The position numbers and the translations under genes are program-made. Positions 52,691 to 64,000 of a stretch of 64,000 nt of DNA are shown here, piece after piece; the first letter of the stretch is position 1, and the number at the start of each line of letters is the position of its first letter. Where the stretch lies: NCBI RefSeq assembly GCF_007655135.1, contig NC_045131.1:13438001-13502000 (forward strand). The letters are read 5' to 3'. The notes below the pieces were generated by a model. The model did not search any database. It was given only the letters and a program-made list of their open reading frames with translations, and was not told where the DNA came from. The stretch comes from Punica granatum. Lineage: Eukaryota; Streptophyta; Magnoliopsida; Myrtales; Lythraceae.

Positions 52691-53900
52691 TGAGAAGATT
52701 TTATTATATGTATAGGTATTTCTTAATAATCTCGAATTTCTTTTAAAATAAATATTAATATTTCATAAATAAATATTAATATCAAAATAAGTATATATAT
52801 TAGTATATATTCATACATAATATAAAATATGTTAATATATGGTTATGTTGACAACCTTTAGCATATATAGTATGAAAAATAAATATATGAATTATATGTT
52901 TCTGATATCTTTTTTAAAAATAGATTAGATATATAAATTATATTTTCTTTTCGAAAAACTAATCAGATTTATTCACAAAAGAAAAAAAATAGATTATATT
53001 TTATCTATATTCTGTATGATAATTATAAATATGAATTATCACACACATAAATAGGAGTCTATTAAGCTCTCAAGGTATACGTCTATAATTAAATGCGAGC
53101 TCTCAAAAACTATGTCTCTCTAGATATAAGTGAGTTGATTAAATTTATTCTTTGATTTTTTCTCTCATTTTTATCGAAATTGTTCATTCTTTTATTTTTC
53201 TCTAATTTTTTTGCATTTTTCATATTATTTTTTAAGATTGATGATGTTAGTTTCATCTTCCGAAAGGTATTTCTACCTATATATACAAGCTCTCAAAAAG
53301 TAAGTTCTTCTACCATTAAACTCGAATATTGTTTGTTTAATTTTGTTTTACTTTTGATTCTCCGAGCAATTTTTCTTTTTAATTTTTTATTACAATTTTT
53401 TTTAAATTGGTGAAACTATTCTCTACAACACACGGACTTTACGACTAATATATAGATATAGTAGGACCCTATTGGTGCACTTGAAAAAGGATCAAAATGT
53501 CAGTCCGTGACACATCGCCCTAAGAAAATGCCATTTCGCAAGCATCCCAAGACCTGGAAATGCATATGCAACCATAGGAACGAATTAAACTTTAAATTGT
53601 GATTAAATATCTAAATTGTAAACAATCAGTCTTATTGAACCAGTTCGATAAAATGAATTTAAATCGCAAACAGTCACCCTTCACGATAAAAATTTCCCGT
53701 AAAGACTGAGGATCAATCCATAAAATCCCTGGAGTCGCAAATTTTTCTAGAGCAGTCTTTTCAAAGAAAAAAAAACCACAATGTGAATTTGAAAGATAAT
53801 AATTCAGGAAAAAAAAATAGAAATTATAGTTTCTTTTGTTTTTCAAAAATGGTTTTTACTTAATTAACCTTTTCTTTTCTTTTTTTTTTTTGGGGCAACA
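52691..53900. other. gene-free AT-rich region
   Basis: Very AT-rich with no recognisable gene; the hydrophobic frame at 53180-53413 is a product of the T-rich composition. Confidence 0.5.
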
Positions 53901-53979
53901 AAGGACATTTTCCTTTGTCTCCTAATCTTACTCTCTTCTGCTGTATGTGCGTGCCCTAACCCCTCTGAAACGGGCACTT

Positions 53980-55238
53980 CTCCAGTACGCAGCTCACCAT
54001 CACCCCCGCCCTTGCTCTCATCTCAGATCGCTGTGCTGACAGGCTCTCAACGCCGACTGCTGTGCGCACCGTCCATCAGTCTCCCTCTGTCTCTCGTCCT
54101 CACCTCACCTCACCTCACCGACCACCGCGGGCCTTGAAGCTTCACGGTCAGGTTAGACACTTTCTCACAACTGTTGCTGTTGTGATTTGGGTCATTCGAT
54201 TAACCCTACAGCATCCACTTCCTCAGGTATACAGAAATGGAAAAACGATTAATTTGTTCAACTGTCAGTAGAAATGAGATCAATTTTCCAATTTTGTTCA
54301 TAGGAAACCAGAAGGGTCTGTGCTCGTGAGTTGATTTCGGGCCAATAATGATAGATGCACTGAGATTTGTGTCGTTAATTTCATTTTTCTGTTGAATTTT
54401 TTGATGTGATGCGTAGATAATATGGTATAACGGATTGTAGAGAATGTAAAATTGATAGTTTTGGCCGTCGCAAGAGCGAGTATATCCGTTTGTTGCTTCT
54501 CTGTTGCAAGGGTAGGTGTGAGTGGTTCAGGGTTGGTCTGACCCCCGCCTCACAGGGCTGCCGAGGGGTTGGGCTGTTAGCGTCTTTGGCCAGATCCGTG
54601 GCAGGGCAGGTCCAGATATTCAGATACTCGGTCACTGCTCATGGCCATCCCTATCTAAGGAGGACCAGAAGTCTAAAATGATTAAGAACTCAGAATGAAA
54701 AGGAATATTATGAAATTTGAAATTTCTAACGACTTCTATACTTTGTCGAATAGATTTGTACGTGAATTACAATGGTAGGTATATAGGAAAAACTATCAAT
54801 TCACTTTGTCCGTGTTATAAGAATTTCTAAATTATTGAGCAAACAATTTAAGGTAAACAATGTGATTTGTAAGCACATAAATATTACCTTTGCAAGCATG
54901 GGATTTCTTCTAGTGGAATCTCATCTATTTCTACATGTTATTGGAAGAATACATCTCACTTAATATTCAGCTTCTGATATAGACAAACATTTGACAGGCT
55001 TAGGTTGAGTATTGGAAGTTGTATGTGTACATAATTCGCTTGTTTAGAGAGGGCACAATTAAATGTAGGGGCAGCTCTCAGAAAAATTTGTGATACCAGG
55101 TCTTATCTTTGTCTGTTCTGTTTCGCCTTTTCAAACATTATCGAATTATAAAACAAAACATATCATGCAACTTTTCATTTTTTTTCCCGGTGTTCTTACT
55201 TTCTCTATCTGCATTTTTTTTGTTTTTGGTTGGTTCCA
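53980..55238 (+). promoter_or_regulatory. presumed 5' UTR exon and leader intron of PFD2
   Basis: A CT/CA-rich, GC-richer stretch (53980-54146, with CCTCACCTCACCTCACC) before a donor-like CACG|GTCAGG fits a first non-coding exon. A TTGGTTCCAG acceptor lies just upstream of the PFD2 ATG. A leader intron of about 1.1 kb is inferred, not proven. Confidence 0.4.
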
Positions 55239-55245
55239 GAGAATC

Positions 55246-55686
55246 ATGGCCAGCACGTCTGAGAGTGACAGCAGGGAACCAGTAAATGAACAAGCGGTCG
55301 CGACTATTTATGCTTCCCTAAAGTCTGAACTTAACCAGATACACTCAAAAATAACCGAACTAGAGATGGAGGCAAGTGAGCATTCGCTGGTCATAAATGC
55401 CATTCAGCCCTTAGATCCTTCTAGACGGTGTTACCGAATGATCGGAGGTGTACTGGTCGAGAGAACTGTCAGGGAAGTCCTGCCTGCTGTGCAGAGGAAT
55501 AAAGAGGGGATTGAGGAGGTGATCACAAGGCTTAACGAGGCCTTGGAGAAGAAGAAAAAGGAGCTGGCTAATTTCGAGGCGAAATACAAAATAAGGATAA
55601 GGAAGCCCGATGGTGCGGCCAAGGATGAAAATGCACGAAAGGAAGGATCTTCTTCTCAAGGAGTCCTCGTGGGTCCTGCCAGCTGA
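55246..55686 (+). CDS. PFD2: prefoldin subunit 2
   Basis: A single coding exon of 146 residues. The open frame extends upstream, but the ATG at 55246 (MASTSESDSREPVNEQ) follows a good splice acceptor and matches the normal start of plant prefoldin 2. Residues about 15-55 form the first coiled-coil helix (IYASLKSELNQIHSKITELE). The central hairpin has DPSRRCYRMIGGVLVERTV, the conserved beta-type prefoldin signature. The second helix (EVITRLNEALEKKKKELANF) closes the coiled coil. An Arg/Lys- and Gly/Ser-rich tail follows, ending LVGPAS. Prefoldin is a six-subunit jellyfish-shaped co-chaperone that passes unfolded actin and tubulin to the CCT chaperonin, mainly in the cytosol. Confidence 0.95.
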   Translation: MASTSESDSREPVNEQAVATIYASLKSELNQIHSKITELEMEASEHSLVINAIQPLDPSRRCYRMIGGVLVERTVREVLPAVQRNKEGIEEVITRLNEALEKKKKELANFEAKYKIRIRKPDGAAKDENARKEGSSSQGVLVGPAS

Positions 55687-55689
55687 AAC

Positions 55690-56736
55690 AAATGACAGGT
55701 CCATGCACTTGTTCACTCGGTGGGACATTATGTTGGAAATGATAGTTGCAGTCCTCTTTTCATTTGCTGGATTTACGAGTGCTGCAATTTAAACATATAT
55801 TAATGTTGCGAAAGTATTGGCATTTTGAGTTTGAAATCATTGTAGTTGGAGCTGTTGTAGCCAGATTTTAAAAGCCAAACATGAACACTTTCAGATCTCT
55901 TTTATGCAGGTGTGGATAATGATTGTTATTCTCCGGCTCTTGAATCAGTAGACGCACAATGTTCCATTATATTCTGTAGTTGCCAGTCGGTTTTCGAATC
56001 TCTTGATCCGTGGATTTGGATTCTACGTGCTTTGCCTGATTCAGTATCATATAGCCCCCTGCCTTGAGGCAGTATGAGTAAAACCGAATAGCCCTAATCT
56101 TGTGCTCTCCTCTCAACAGTAACCCTTTTTTTCTGATTGAGGAAATGGAAGGAAAAAGGTTTTGAGCATTAGTAGTAATGCATACCTCATAGCCATATGG
56201 GGGAGAAAGCATGGAACTGAATCTCTTCCATCATTCTCTTTTGTTCTATAGATCCAATTAACTGTTGGTATAGCAAAAGCTTGGAACTGTTGAATACATC
56301 AAACCGCTGGATTCATGTATTTTATGGCCATCGCATCGATCAGGTGCATATGAATCTGCCTTTTGGACTTTCGAGTTCTGAGCACGTATAGCAATGCATT
56401 GTACCTTTCTAGAGATACAATAAGCGCGTCCTCGAGTAGGATTTTTGGTACTTGTATATCTTTGACTGAGGAAAATTGTCGAGAAAAAGTGGCTTCACGG
56501 GGATTTGAACTTGGGTCAGGTAGATACTACCCCTTGAGTTTACATTATTGCATTTTTATGTTCTACACTTATGGAAAGTAAACTTGTGCATCGTATTAAT
56601 CATCAACAGTACCTCCTCGTTTTGGCCATGTTGCTCCTAGCCGGATGAAATCGCCAGACACAAGATTTCTACGAAGTATTGCATGCTGTTCCTGCCCAAT
56701 GCTCGACCAGAAGCTAGACTAGTACTGCTTCCTTAC
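55690..56736. other. PFD2 3' region and gene-free spacer
   Basis: Probable 3' UTR in the first 200 bases, then no recognisable gene or repeat up to the LTR-like repeat at 56737. Confidence 0.5.
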
Positions 56737-56925
56737 TGTTGGGAAAAATCTACAGGCCTACTTCGGACTCGGGTCTATCCGCAACTTAAAAGCTTAAGCT
56801 AATAGGTTGTTAGACTATTATCTCTTATAAACCTATGAATTTCCTCTCAACTTTTCCATGTGAGATTACTTCCAACACCTGCCATCACCATTTTCCATAT
56901 AGAGGACTTCGTCGTAATCCTCATG
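56737..56925. repeat. short LTR-like repeat, left copy
   Basis: Starts TGTTGGGAAAAATCTACAGG and runs through CTTAAAAGCTTAAGCTAATA, CTTATAAACCTATGAATTTC and CATGTGAGATTACTTCCAAC to CCATATAGAGGAC. The same order is found in the copy split by the Copia element (57090-57161 plus 61929-62045). The two may be the LTRs of one small element. Confidence 0.6.
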
Positions 56926-57161
56926 ATACGATGGTAAATAACATACTGGACACAACTAACTTCGAGTCGGGCTTCCACTTCCGGACTCGGATACCAATTG
57001 TTAGGACATTCACTAGCCATAAGTTCCACACTCGGGCCTGTTGTCATGTGGGCTTTCCCAGGATCATTATCTTGGGTTATGATACTACTTGTTGGGAAAA
57101 ATCCAAGGCTTACTTCGGACTTGAGTTTATCTGCAACTTAAAAGCTTAAGTCAATAGGTTG

Positions 57162-57335
57162 TAATAGAGAAGATTAGCACGAATATTTGTCATTATTGCT
57201 TACCATGTATAGTTCATGTATGTTAGTCATATATAGATTGTTTACATACTTAGATCTCTGTAAACCGCTATTTATTCTAATGAATTTCACCCCACACGGT
57301 ATGTGAGAATTCAACCATTCTGTGTCGACTCTTTA
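57162..57335 (+). mobile_element. 5' LTR of the Copia element (174 bp)
   Basis: Runs from TAATAGAGAAG to GTGTCGACTCTTTA. It equals the 3' LTR in length and differs by about six substitutions by eye. It is preceded by GGTTG and followed directly by the primer-binding site. Its ends are TA...TA rather than TG...CA. Confidence 0.85.
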
Positions 57336-57347
57336 TGGTATCAAAGC
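57336..57347 (+). other. primer-binding site of the Copia element
   Basis: TGGTATCAAAGC directly abuts the 5' LTR and differs by one base from TGGTATCAGAGC, the site complementary to initiator methionine tRNA used by most plant Copia elements. Confidence 0.85.
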
Positions 57348-57424
57348 TGTCAATTGGGTAACTCCCAACTAATCGGCTTGCTTCCGCTTATCCTTCTAAC
57401 TCTCCTATCTTCTTCTCGACAGTA

Positions 57425-60400
57425 ATGGCTGTCACTTCTTCCCCTTCAATCCTCACAGCTCTTCCTTCATTTTTTCCAACTATACCTGTTAAGCTTAATG
57501 GCAGGAATTATCTTTATTGGAAATGAGTAATGACTCCTCTGCTTACCACATACGGATTACTCGACTATGTTGAAGGCAAAGTCACAGTACCGAGCAACAC
57601 TACAACTGGAGCAGATGGAACAGTTACACTCAACTCAGATTTTCTCAATTGGCGGTCTAGGGATAATTTTGCTCTTACCTGCATCATGCTAGCAGTCACG
57701 GAGGAAATTGGTGTAACCCTCCTTTCCGCTAAGACCTCTCACGAAGCCTGGACATCTCTCGCCACTGCCTTTCTCACACAGACTGCCGCACAAGAGGATC
57801 TCCTCGATCAATAGTGGCGCGACCTGAAAAAGGGAGACCAATCAATGTCGAAATTTATTGGAGCAGTCAAAGAACATGCTCTACGCTATTCACAGATAGG
57901 GAAGCCCAAATCTGTTGTCGAGATTAATCGGTAGATTTATACCGGTCTTGGTCCCAATTGGGAACCAATTGTGCTTGCCCAGTCAGAAAGGATGATCACC
58001 ATGAGCACTGAAGAGCTACAATCCCTTCTGGTCGGCCATGAGGAACGACGGCTCTATGCGGCGGTCCAGAATGTGGCTCCGGTCACAGCTTCTTCGGCTC
58101 CGCTCTCTGGGATACTCGGTGCCCCTTCAGTCGAAGTTCATTATGTTGATGGTCGGCACAACCAAAACGGCCACAACAAGGGTAAAAATAAGGGAGGAAA
58201 AGGAAACGGGAAAGGAAGCGGCTCGGGTGCTTTTGGGGGTTCGTCTGATCATGGAGTTGGGCGGAAAATCCCTAATCAGGGATCGGGTGGAGAAGAAAGG
58301 CAAAACGGGTCGGGTTATGTTAGTTTGGGTCAGACCCACCCGCGTATTGATTCGCGCATTGGCCCGATCAATCATGGGCCTTATTTCGGTCGGCCCAATC
58401 CGATCAACTCCTCCGCCCGCGGGTCTTTTTCTTTTGGGCCTACCCAGCAGCTCGGCCCAATGCAACCTTTTCGGCCTGGTTCATCAGTTCTCTGTCAGAT
58501 CTGTAACCGAGCTGGTCACACCGCTCCGTTCTGTCAGTTCTCTACGACACTTTCTGACCTAGACTGGTATATAGACCCGGGAGCCACACATCATGTGACT
58601 TCGGATTTTTCTAATCTCAGTATTCGTGATGATAATCAGAGTACTGATCATCTTTTTGTGGGTGATGGTAAATCTCTTCCAGTTTTAGCTTCTAGTTCTT
58701 CTACCATCAAACTTTCTTCACGACCTTTACATCTGAATCACATACTTTATGCTCCTAATATTTCCAAAAATCTTATTTCCATATCCAAATTTGCCAGAGA
58801 TAATACCTTTTTTTTTAGCTTCACCCAGATTGTTTTATTGTGAAGGATCGTCATACTCATCAGGAGTTTATGCGTGGCCCAGTTAAGGATGGACTTTACT
58901 GTTTCCACTCGAGAGGCAGGCGCATTGACCGTCCTCAAGCTCAAGCTCATCTCTCTATGTCCGGGTCAAGTGTTCTATGGCATCAACGCCTTGATCACTC
59001 GTCTTTTCCCATTATTAGTCGTGCTTTAAGTACTTCATACTCTCTGAATAATGATCATATCGGTCATATCTGTCCTGCTTGTCAAGAAGGAAAGATAATA
59101 AATAATTCTTTTCCACCTACTCTTCATAAAAGCACCTCTTTATTCGAACTTGTTCATACCGACATTTGGGGTCCTGCACCATCACTTCACATACCGGTCA
59201 TCATTACTATATTCACTTTCTTGATGATTATAGTAAATATTCTTGGTTTTATGTTATTAAATCTCGATCTGATGTACTTAGTGTCTTTCGAGCATTTCGT
59301 CTTCAAATCGAGAATCTCTACAGGCATCGAATCAAGTATTTTCAATCAGATGGTGCAAAAAAGTTTCTCTCTACAGACTTTCAATCTGAACTGCAGAACA
59401 ATGGTATTTTTCACCGTATCTCCTGTCCTCATGTTCCTCAACAAAATGATTCAGCTGAACGCAAACACCGTCATATTGTTGACATGGGTCTCACATTACT
59501 TTCTCATTCTTCTATTCCACCAAAATTTTGGGATTTTGCTTTCGAAACAGCAGTGTACCTTATTAATAGGTTACCTACAAAATCCCCTGATTTCAAATCT
59601 CCTTATGAGATACTTCATGGTCATCAACCCGATTACTCTTCCTTACGGGTGTTTGGATGTCTTTGCTATCCATACTTACGTCCTTACACACGTCATAAGC
59701 TAGAACCTCGATCTCAACCTTGTGTCTTCTTTGGATATCCTTATCATTATCAGGGTTATCGGTGTCTGAATCCCACTACTGGTCGCATTTTTCTGTCTAC
59801 TCAAGTTGTTTTCGATGAGTATTCTTTCCCTTTCAGGACAGGTGCGCCTATCTCGGTGGATGCCGGTCGATCCTCTTCTAGCCCTGCATTTGCTACTGGC
59901 ATGTCTAATCCCTCTTCTTCCAGTATAACTTCTACTTCTATTCCTATTCCATCATCTGTATTGATTCCATTTCATGAGTTTGGTGGATCTGCCACCTTAT
60001 CTACCGAGTCACCCATTCTTGCTCCCGAGGCTCATGACCAGTCTACGAGTTCTAGAGTTTCGACTGAGGATGCTATGGGTACTGATGCTGCACCTGCTAC
60101 TCAGAACACTCACAGGATGATGACGCGGTCTAAGGATGGTAATCTACCTCCTCCTCGATTTTCTATATCTCGCCACCCTTTGGCTTTCTCTGTTTCTGCT
60201 GCTTTGCAGGAATCTCAAACATTTGCTCAGGCTCGCAAACACTCCACTTGGCGAGCGGCGATGGAAGAAGAGTATTTGGCATATCTCCAGAATCACACTT
60301 GGGACCTTGTTCTACCATTACCTACGCAAAATGTTGTTGGCTGCAAATGGGTCTACCGCATCAAGCAGAATGGCTGATGGAACCATTGATCGCTATAAGG

Positions 60401-61740
60401 CTCGTCTGGTGGCAAAGGGCTTCAATAAGAGAGAAGGTGTTGATTATTTAGAGACATTCAGTCCAGTGATCAAGCCGATTACTATTCGGACTATTCTCTC
60501 TCTCGTTGTTTCCTCTCAATGGCCGATTCGACAACTAGATGTGAAGAATGCATTTCTTCATGGGTATCTCAGTGAGGAGGTTTATATGACTCAACCCCCT
60601 GGCTTTATTGATACTTCTCGCCCTGACTATGTCTGTCGTCTTCGCCGATCTCTCTATGGGCTCAAGCAGGCCCCCCGAGCCTGGTTCCAGTGTCTCAATA
60701 CTTATCTTCAGCGACTTGGCTTTTCAGATTCTAAGGCTGACCCCTTGCTATTCATTCTGCGAGGATCTGATTATCTTGTTTATCTCCTGGTCTATGTTGA
60801 TGATATTATCTTGACCGAGACACCAGGTGCGCCTTTTTGATCAATTATTACTGCCTTACAACAGGAATTTGCCATGAAGGACCTTGGTCCTCTCCATTTC
60901 TTTCTTGGGATGGAGGCTCGCACTGATAGTACTGGACTCTATCTGACACAGTCCAAGTACACTCATGACATTCTAGCTCGAACTTCTATGTTGGAGTGTA
61001 AGCTTATCAACTCTCCGGTCACATCAGGCTCCCGGCTTTCGCTTCATGATGGAGATCTTTTTGATGATCCTTCTCTCTATAGGAGTGTGGTGGGTAGTCT
61101 GCAATATCTCTCGATGACCAGACCTGACATCGCCTATGCGGTCAATCAGGTATGTCAATTCATGCACCGTCCCACTACCATTCACTGGTTGGCTGTAAAA
61201 CGCATCCTGAGATACCTCAAGGGTATAATTACCTATGGACTTCATATTCGTCAAAGTTCTACATCATCTATTCATGGCTTCTCTGATGCTGATTGGGCCG
61301 GTAATCTTGATGATCGTCGCTCTGTCAGTGGATTTGTTGTTTTTCTTGGCTCAAACCCCGTCTTTTGGAGCTTTAAAAAGCAGAAGACAGTTGCTCGATC
61401 GAGTACCGAGTCCGAATACAAGAGCCTCGCAAATGCCACTGCTGAGATCTTATGGCTGCAGTCTCTTCTTTTGGAACTCGGGGTTTCGCAGCATCACCCT
61501 CCAACACTTTGGTGTGATAATATATCTGCGATATATCTTACGGCGAATCCTATTTTTCATGCTCGAACCAAGCACATTGAGATTGACTATCACTTTGTGC
61601 GAGAGCGTTTCATGCGCAAGCAATTATCAATTCGCTTCATTAACTCGGATGATCAACTAGCTGATGGTTTCACAAAAGGATTACCTTCTTCACGCTTTGC
61701 TGACATCCGCTCCAAGCTTCACGTGGAAAACTCCCCGTTC
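57425..61740 (+). pseudogene. Ty1/copia gag-pol polyprotein, inactivated
   Basis: Order is gag, protease, integrase, reverse transcriptase, RNase H, as in Ty1/copia. Gag starts at 57425 (MAVTSSPSILTALPS) and keeps one frame to about 58820 but has three stops (57524, 57812, 57932). A zinc knuckle C-x2-C-x4-H-x4-C lies at 58493-58534. The protease site reads DPGAT instead of D(S/T)GA. Integrase has its H-H...CPAC zinc site, HTDIWGP, and PQQN...AERKHRH, but the DG-rich motif reads SDGAKKF, with Lys where Glu is usual. Frame changes occur near 58815, 59190 and 60374, and a stop at 60838 follows the YVDDIIL active site of the reverse transcriptase. RNase H has FSDADWAG, STESEYKSL and HARTKHIEIDYHFVRE. 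It cannot make a working polyprotein. Confidence 0.9.
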
Positions 61741-61745
61741 GGCTT

Positions 61746-61754
61746 GCGGGAGAG
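61746..61754 (+). other. polypurine tract of the Copia element
   Basis: GCGGGAGAG lies immediately before the 3' LTR; it is short and has one C, but is in the right place for plus-strand priming. Confidence 0.6.
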
Positions 61755-61928
61755 TAATAGAGAAGATTTGCACGAATATTTGTCATTATTGCTTACCATG
61801 TATAGTTCATGTATTTTAGTCATATATAGATTGTTTACATACTTAGATCTCTGTAAACTGCTATTTATTCTAATGAATTTCACCTCACACGGTATGTGAG
61901 GATTCAGCCATTCTGTGTCGACTCTTTA
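61755..61928 (+). mobile_element. 3' LTR of the Copia element (174 bp)
   Basis: Starts TAATAGAGAAG, ends GACTCTTTA and is followed by GGTTG (61929-61933), matching GGTTG before the 5' LTR (57157-57161). That five-base duplication fixes the element's ends at 57162 and 61928. Confidence 0.85.
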
Positions 61929-62045
61929 GGTTGCTAGATTATTGTTTCTTATAAACCTATTAATTTCCTCTCAACTTTTTCATGTGAGATTACCTCCAAC
62001 ACCCACCCTCACCATTCTCCATATAGACGAGAAACCGTCCCAACA

Positions 62046-63785
62046 ATTACAATGCATATAATCGAGGAAAGATGTGTTGCTTCTATGTCCACTTACCTAC
62101 GTATACTAGGGCTTGCAAGGGCTCAACCTTTACGGGACATAACATAATATCAATTGGATATATAATCAAATCTCCTCACCCCATAAAGTTGAAACAAAAG
62201 ACAAAGGGGCAAAAAAAATAAAAGAAAAAAACAAAGGGATGGCTAGCAATCAACTCAAGACAAGATTTCTAAGACTTTTTATCAAAGGGTGCATTGTTGT
62301 CTTATTTTGCATGATCTCGAGATGCAAATTATTTTTCCATTAGATTAAAAATATTCTGTCCAACCCTCATTCAGCAATCCATAATTTTATTGGTAATTGC
62401 TTCTTCTTCTTTTTTTAAATCTTTTTCTCGGGAGTGCGGAAGACAATAGTCTGCAAAGAATAAATGTCCCGCATGCTCTATTGTCTTTGTATCTATACGT
62501 TTGACAACTTGGGATTGTGTGCTCCAGGCCCAACGTACATATAGAAGAAAAGGATGTTCATCATCGGGACAAAAAGCCGTCGCATTCCCCTATAAAAAAC
62601 ACATGAAGAGAGTCGACACAATCGAAATCAGCACGTGTACATTTGATGACCGTTGAATCGTGGCGAGCAAACTCAGCTTTGGTTAGATGCAGCTCGTTGA
62701 AAAACATAGACGAGGTTGATTATCGTAATAAGGTTGGTAACTAATTTAGGAGCTTGTCTAGAGGATTGCCGACAGCGTGCGTTTGCTTTCAAAGAGTAAA
62801 TCAATTTGAAGAACGTCTACCCTTTGCCAAGAATCCAAAGCCCCTGACGTAATTCCATCAGGATTTAAGCTTCAAATTGAATTACTTTGATTTATCGAGA
62901 TGATAATGATGTGGTGGTGATGATATGATGATGATACAGTTGAAGAAGAAGAAGATGATGATCAATGAGAGATTCTTCTATTATAAGCAAAAGGAAAGGA
63001 AATTGACTCTTCGATTAGGACGCATCGATCCTTCGTCAATTGGCAGGCACCAAATTTTTGGGTGAAGCCATCGATCAGTACCTGCTAGCTTTGCATCTCA
63101 AGATCGATGCCGCCTTCTATAGTTCGCTGTTAAATTCAGAGAATAGAACTCCGCCCCTTAATATCCACAAATTATTTTGACCCATGCGTACATATGCTAT
63201 GATATATCAAGACCGTCGCCCATGAGTCCGCTGCCACTACACATTACGCGCATGACTGAGCTTAATTCAGAGGTAGGCTGAAGCCCCCGATGAGGTCATT
63301 CGATCGAGCCCCTTGGATCTCCTGTCGTATATATATGTTCCTAGTTAAAATCACATAATGTGTTTCTTTGTGCAAATAAAATTGTTATCATGGGTAACGA
63401 ATTATTGATTATATATGTGAAACCAAATAATAATTTTTTTTTCAGTGACTTAATTAGCCCAAAAGAAAATGCGTCAGGTTTGAGTGCGCTCAATGAATGG
63501 AATTTTGGGGACATAGACACCTGTCGTGGAAGCTGACATGTTGCATATGTAGTCCTACGAACAAATTAAAATACAATTTTCTTTTCAACCATAAAAGAAA
63601 ATCTAATCTAAACTAATTTCTCTAATCTATCAATATTAGAGAAAAGCAATTTTACATATCTATCAATATACACTTTCTCATAAAATTAAAAGGTGATCAG
63701 ATGTGATAATCATTATTGAGATTTCTCATGACTTTTTATTTCTCTTTTCTATTATTTTATCATACCTGCAATATTTTTATTATAA
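62046..63785. other. gene-free region
   Basis: No gene or RNA gene was recognised. It includes a GAT/GAA-rich stretch near 62899-62965. Confidence 0.5.
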
Positions 63786-63955
63786 CCGAAAATTCAGTAG
63801 TCAATGTCAATGTCAAATAAGATCATGTGAGTATATATCTATAGCTATATATATTTAGTTGGAATTTGCTCCGAAAATTCAGTAGTCAATGTCGATGTCA
63901 AATAAGATCGTGTGAGTATGTATCTATAGCTATATATATTTACTTGGAATTTGCT
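63786..63955. repeat. 85-bp tandem duplication
   Basis: Two directly adjacent units, 63786-63870 and 63871-63955, each from CCGAAAATTCAGTAGTCAAT to TTGGAATTTGCT. They are of equal length and differ at only a few positions by eye. Non-coding. Confidence 0.95.
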
Positions 63956-64000
63956 AAGACGTAATATGCTGGACCCACGTCTAGATTATATGTCTTCTTT

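Larger units (their letters stand above)
57090..62045. mobile_element. short LTR-like repeat, right copy, interrupted by a Copia element
   Basis: With the Copia element and one GGTTG removed, the two parts form a repeat of about 184 bp, starting TGTTGGGA and ending TCCCAACA, a perfect 8-base inverted pair. Between the left and right copies (56926-57089) is a short non-coding interior. Read on the minus strand, the interior next to this copy gives TAGTATCATAACCC, a decayed form of the initiator-tRNA(Met) primer site. Two short LTRs, a small interior and no proteins fit a TRIM-type element on the minus strand. This is inference from structure. Confidence 0.4.

Overview
This is nuclear DNA of a flowering plant, most likely a eudicot. 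Genes have several GT-AG introns, intergenic DNA is AT-rich with many microsatellites, and there are Copia and Gypsy LTR elements, tRNA-derived SINEs and small inverted-repeat elements. All gene products are plant-type. I cannot name the species from the sequence.

Layout. 1-6.4 kb is gene-free, with SINE and MITE relics. 6.54-9.69 kb (+) is a three-exon FRIGIDA-like 4 gene. 9.7-20.4 kb is gene-free and holds a 0.75-kb inverted-repeat element with a poly(C) tract, a 1.5-kb tandem duplication and a cytochrome P450 exon relic. 20.5-21.07 kb (+) looks like a broken ribosomal L18p/L5e-family gene. 21.57-22.01 kb (-) is an intronless plastid ferredoxin FdC1. 27.4-31.24 kb (+) is a DRM-type de novo DNA methyltransferase whose reading frame is broken by three frameshifts and one stop. 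31.3-41.4 kb is gene-free, with two Gypsy-like LTR fragments and tandem repeats. 41.57-43.51 kb (+) is a PLAC8 / plant cadmium resistance gene. 45.0-45.7 kb is a Gypsy 5' end. 46.82-50.47 kb (+) is a complete ten-exon cytosolic O-acetylserine(thiol)lyase. 55.25-55.69 kb (+) is prefoldin subunit 2. 57.16-61.93 kb is a complete but dead Ty1/copia element nested in an older short LTR-like repeat. The end is gene-free with an 85-bp tandem duplication.

The genes do not form one pathway; they look like an old syntenic block. From memory, FRL4, an L18p/L5e-family gene, FdC1, a cytosolic OAS-TL and PFD2 lie close together in Arabidopsis on two duplicated segments (around At3g22440-22480 and At4g14880-14900). 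The DRM and PLAC8 genes would be additions here or losses there. Exons were assigned by eye from splice consensus and remembered protein families; no alignment was run.

I found no evidence of a new molecular system. The points most worth checking are the broken DRM gene beside intact neighbours, the conserved gene order with a decaying L18-like gene, the Copia element with TA...TA rather than TG...CA termini, the 1.5-kb tandem duplication with TTGA at its joints, and two dispersed SINE families.
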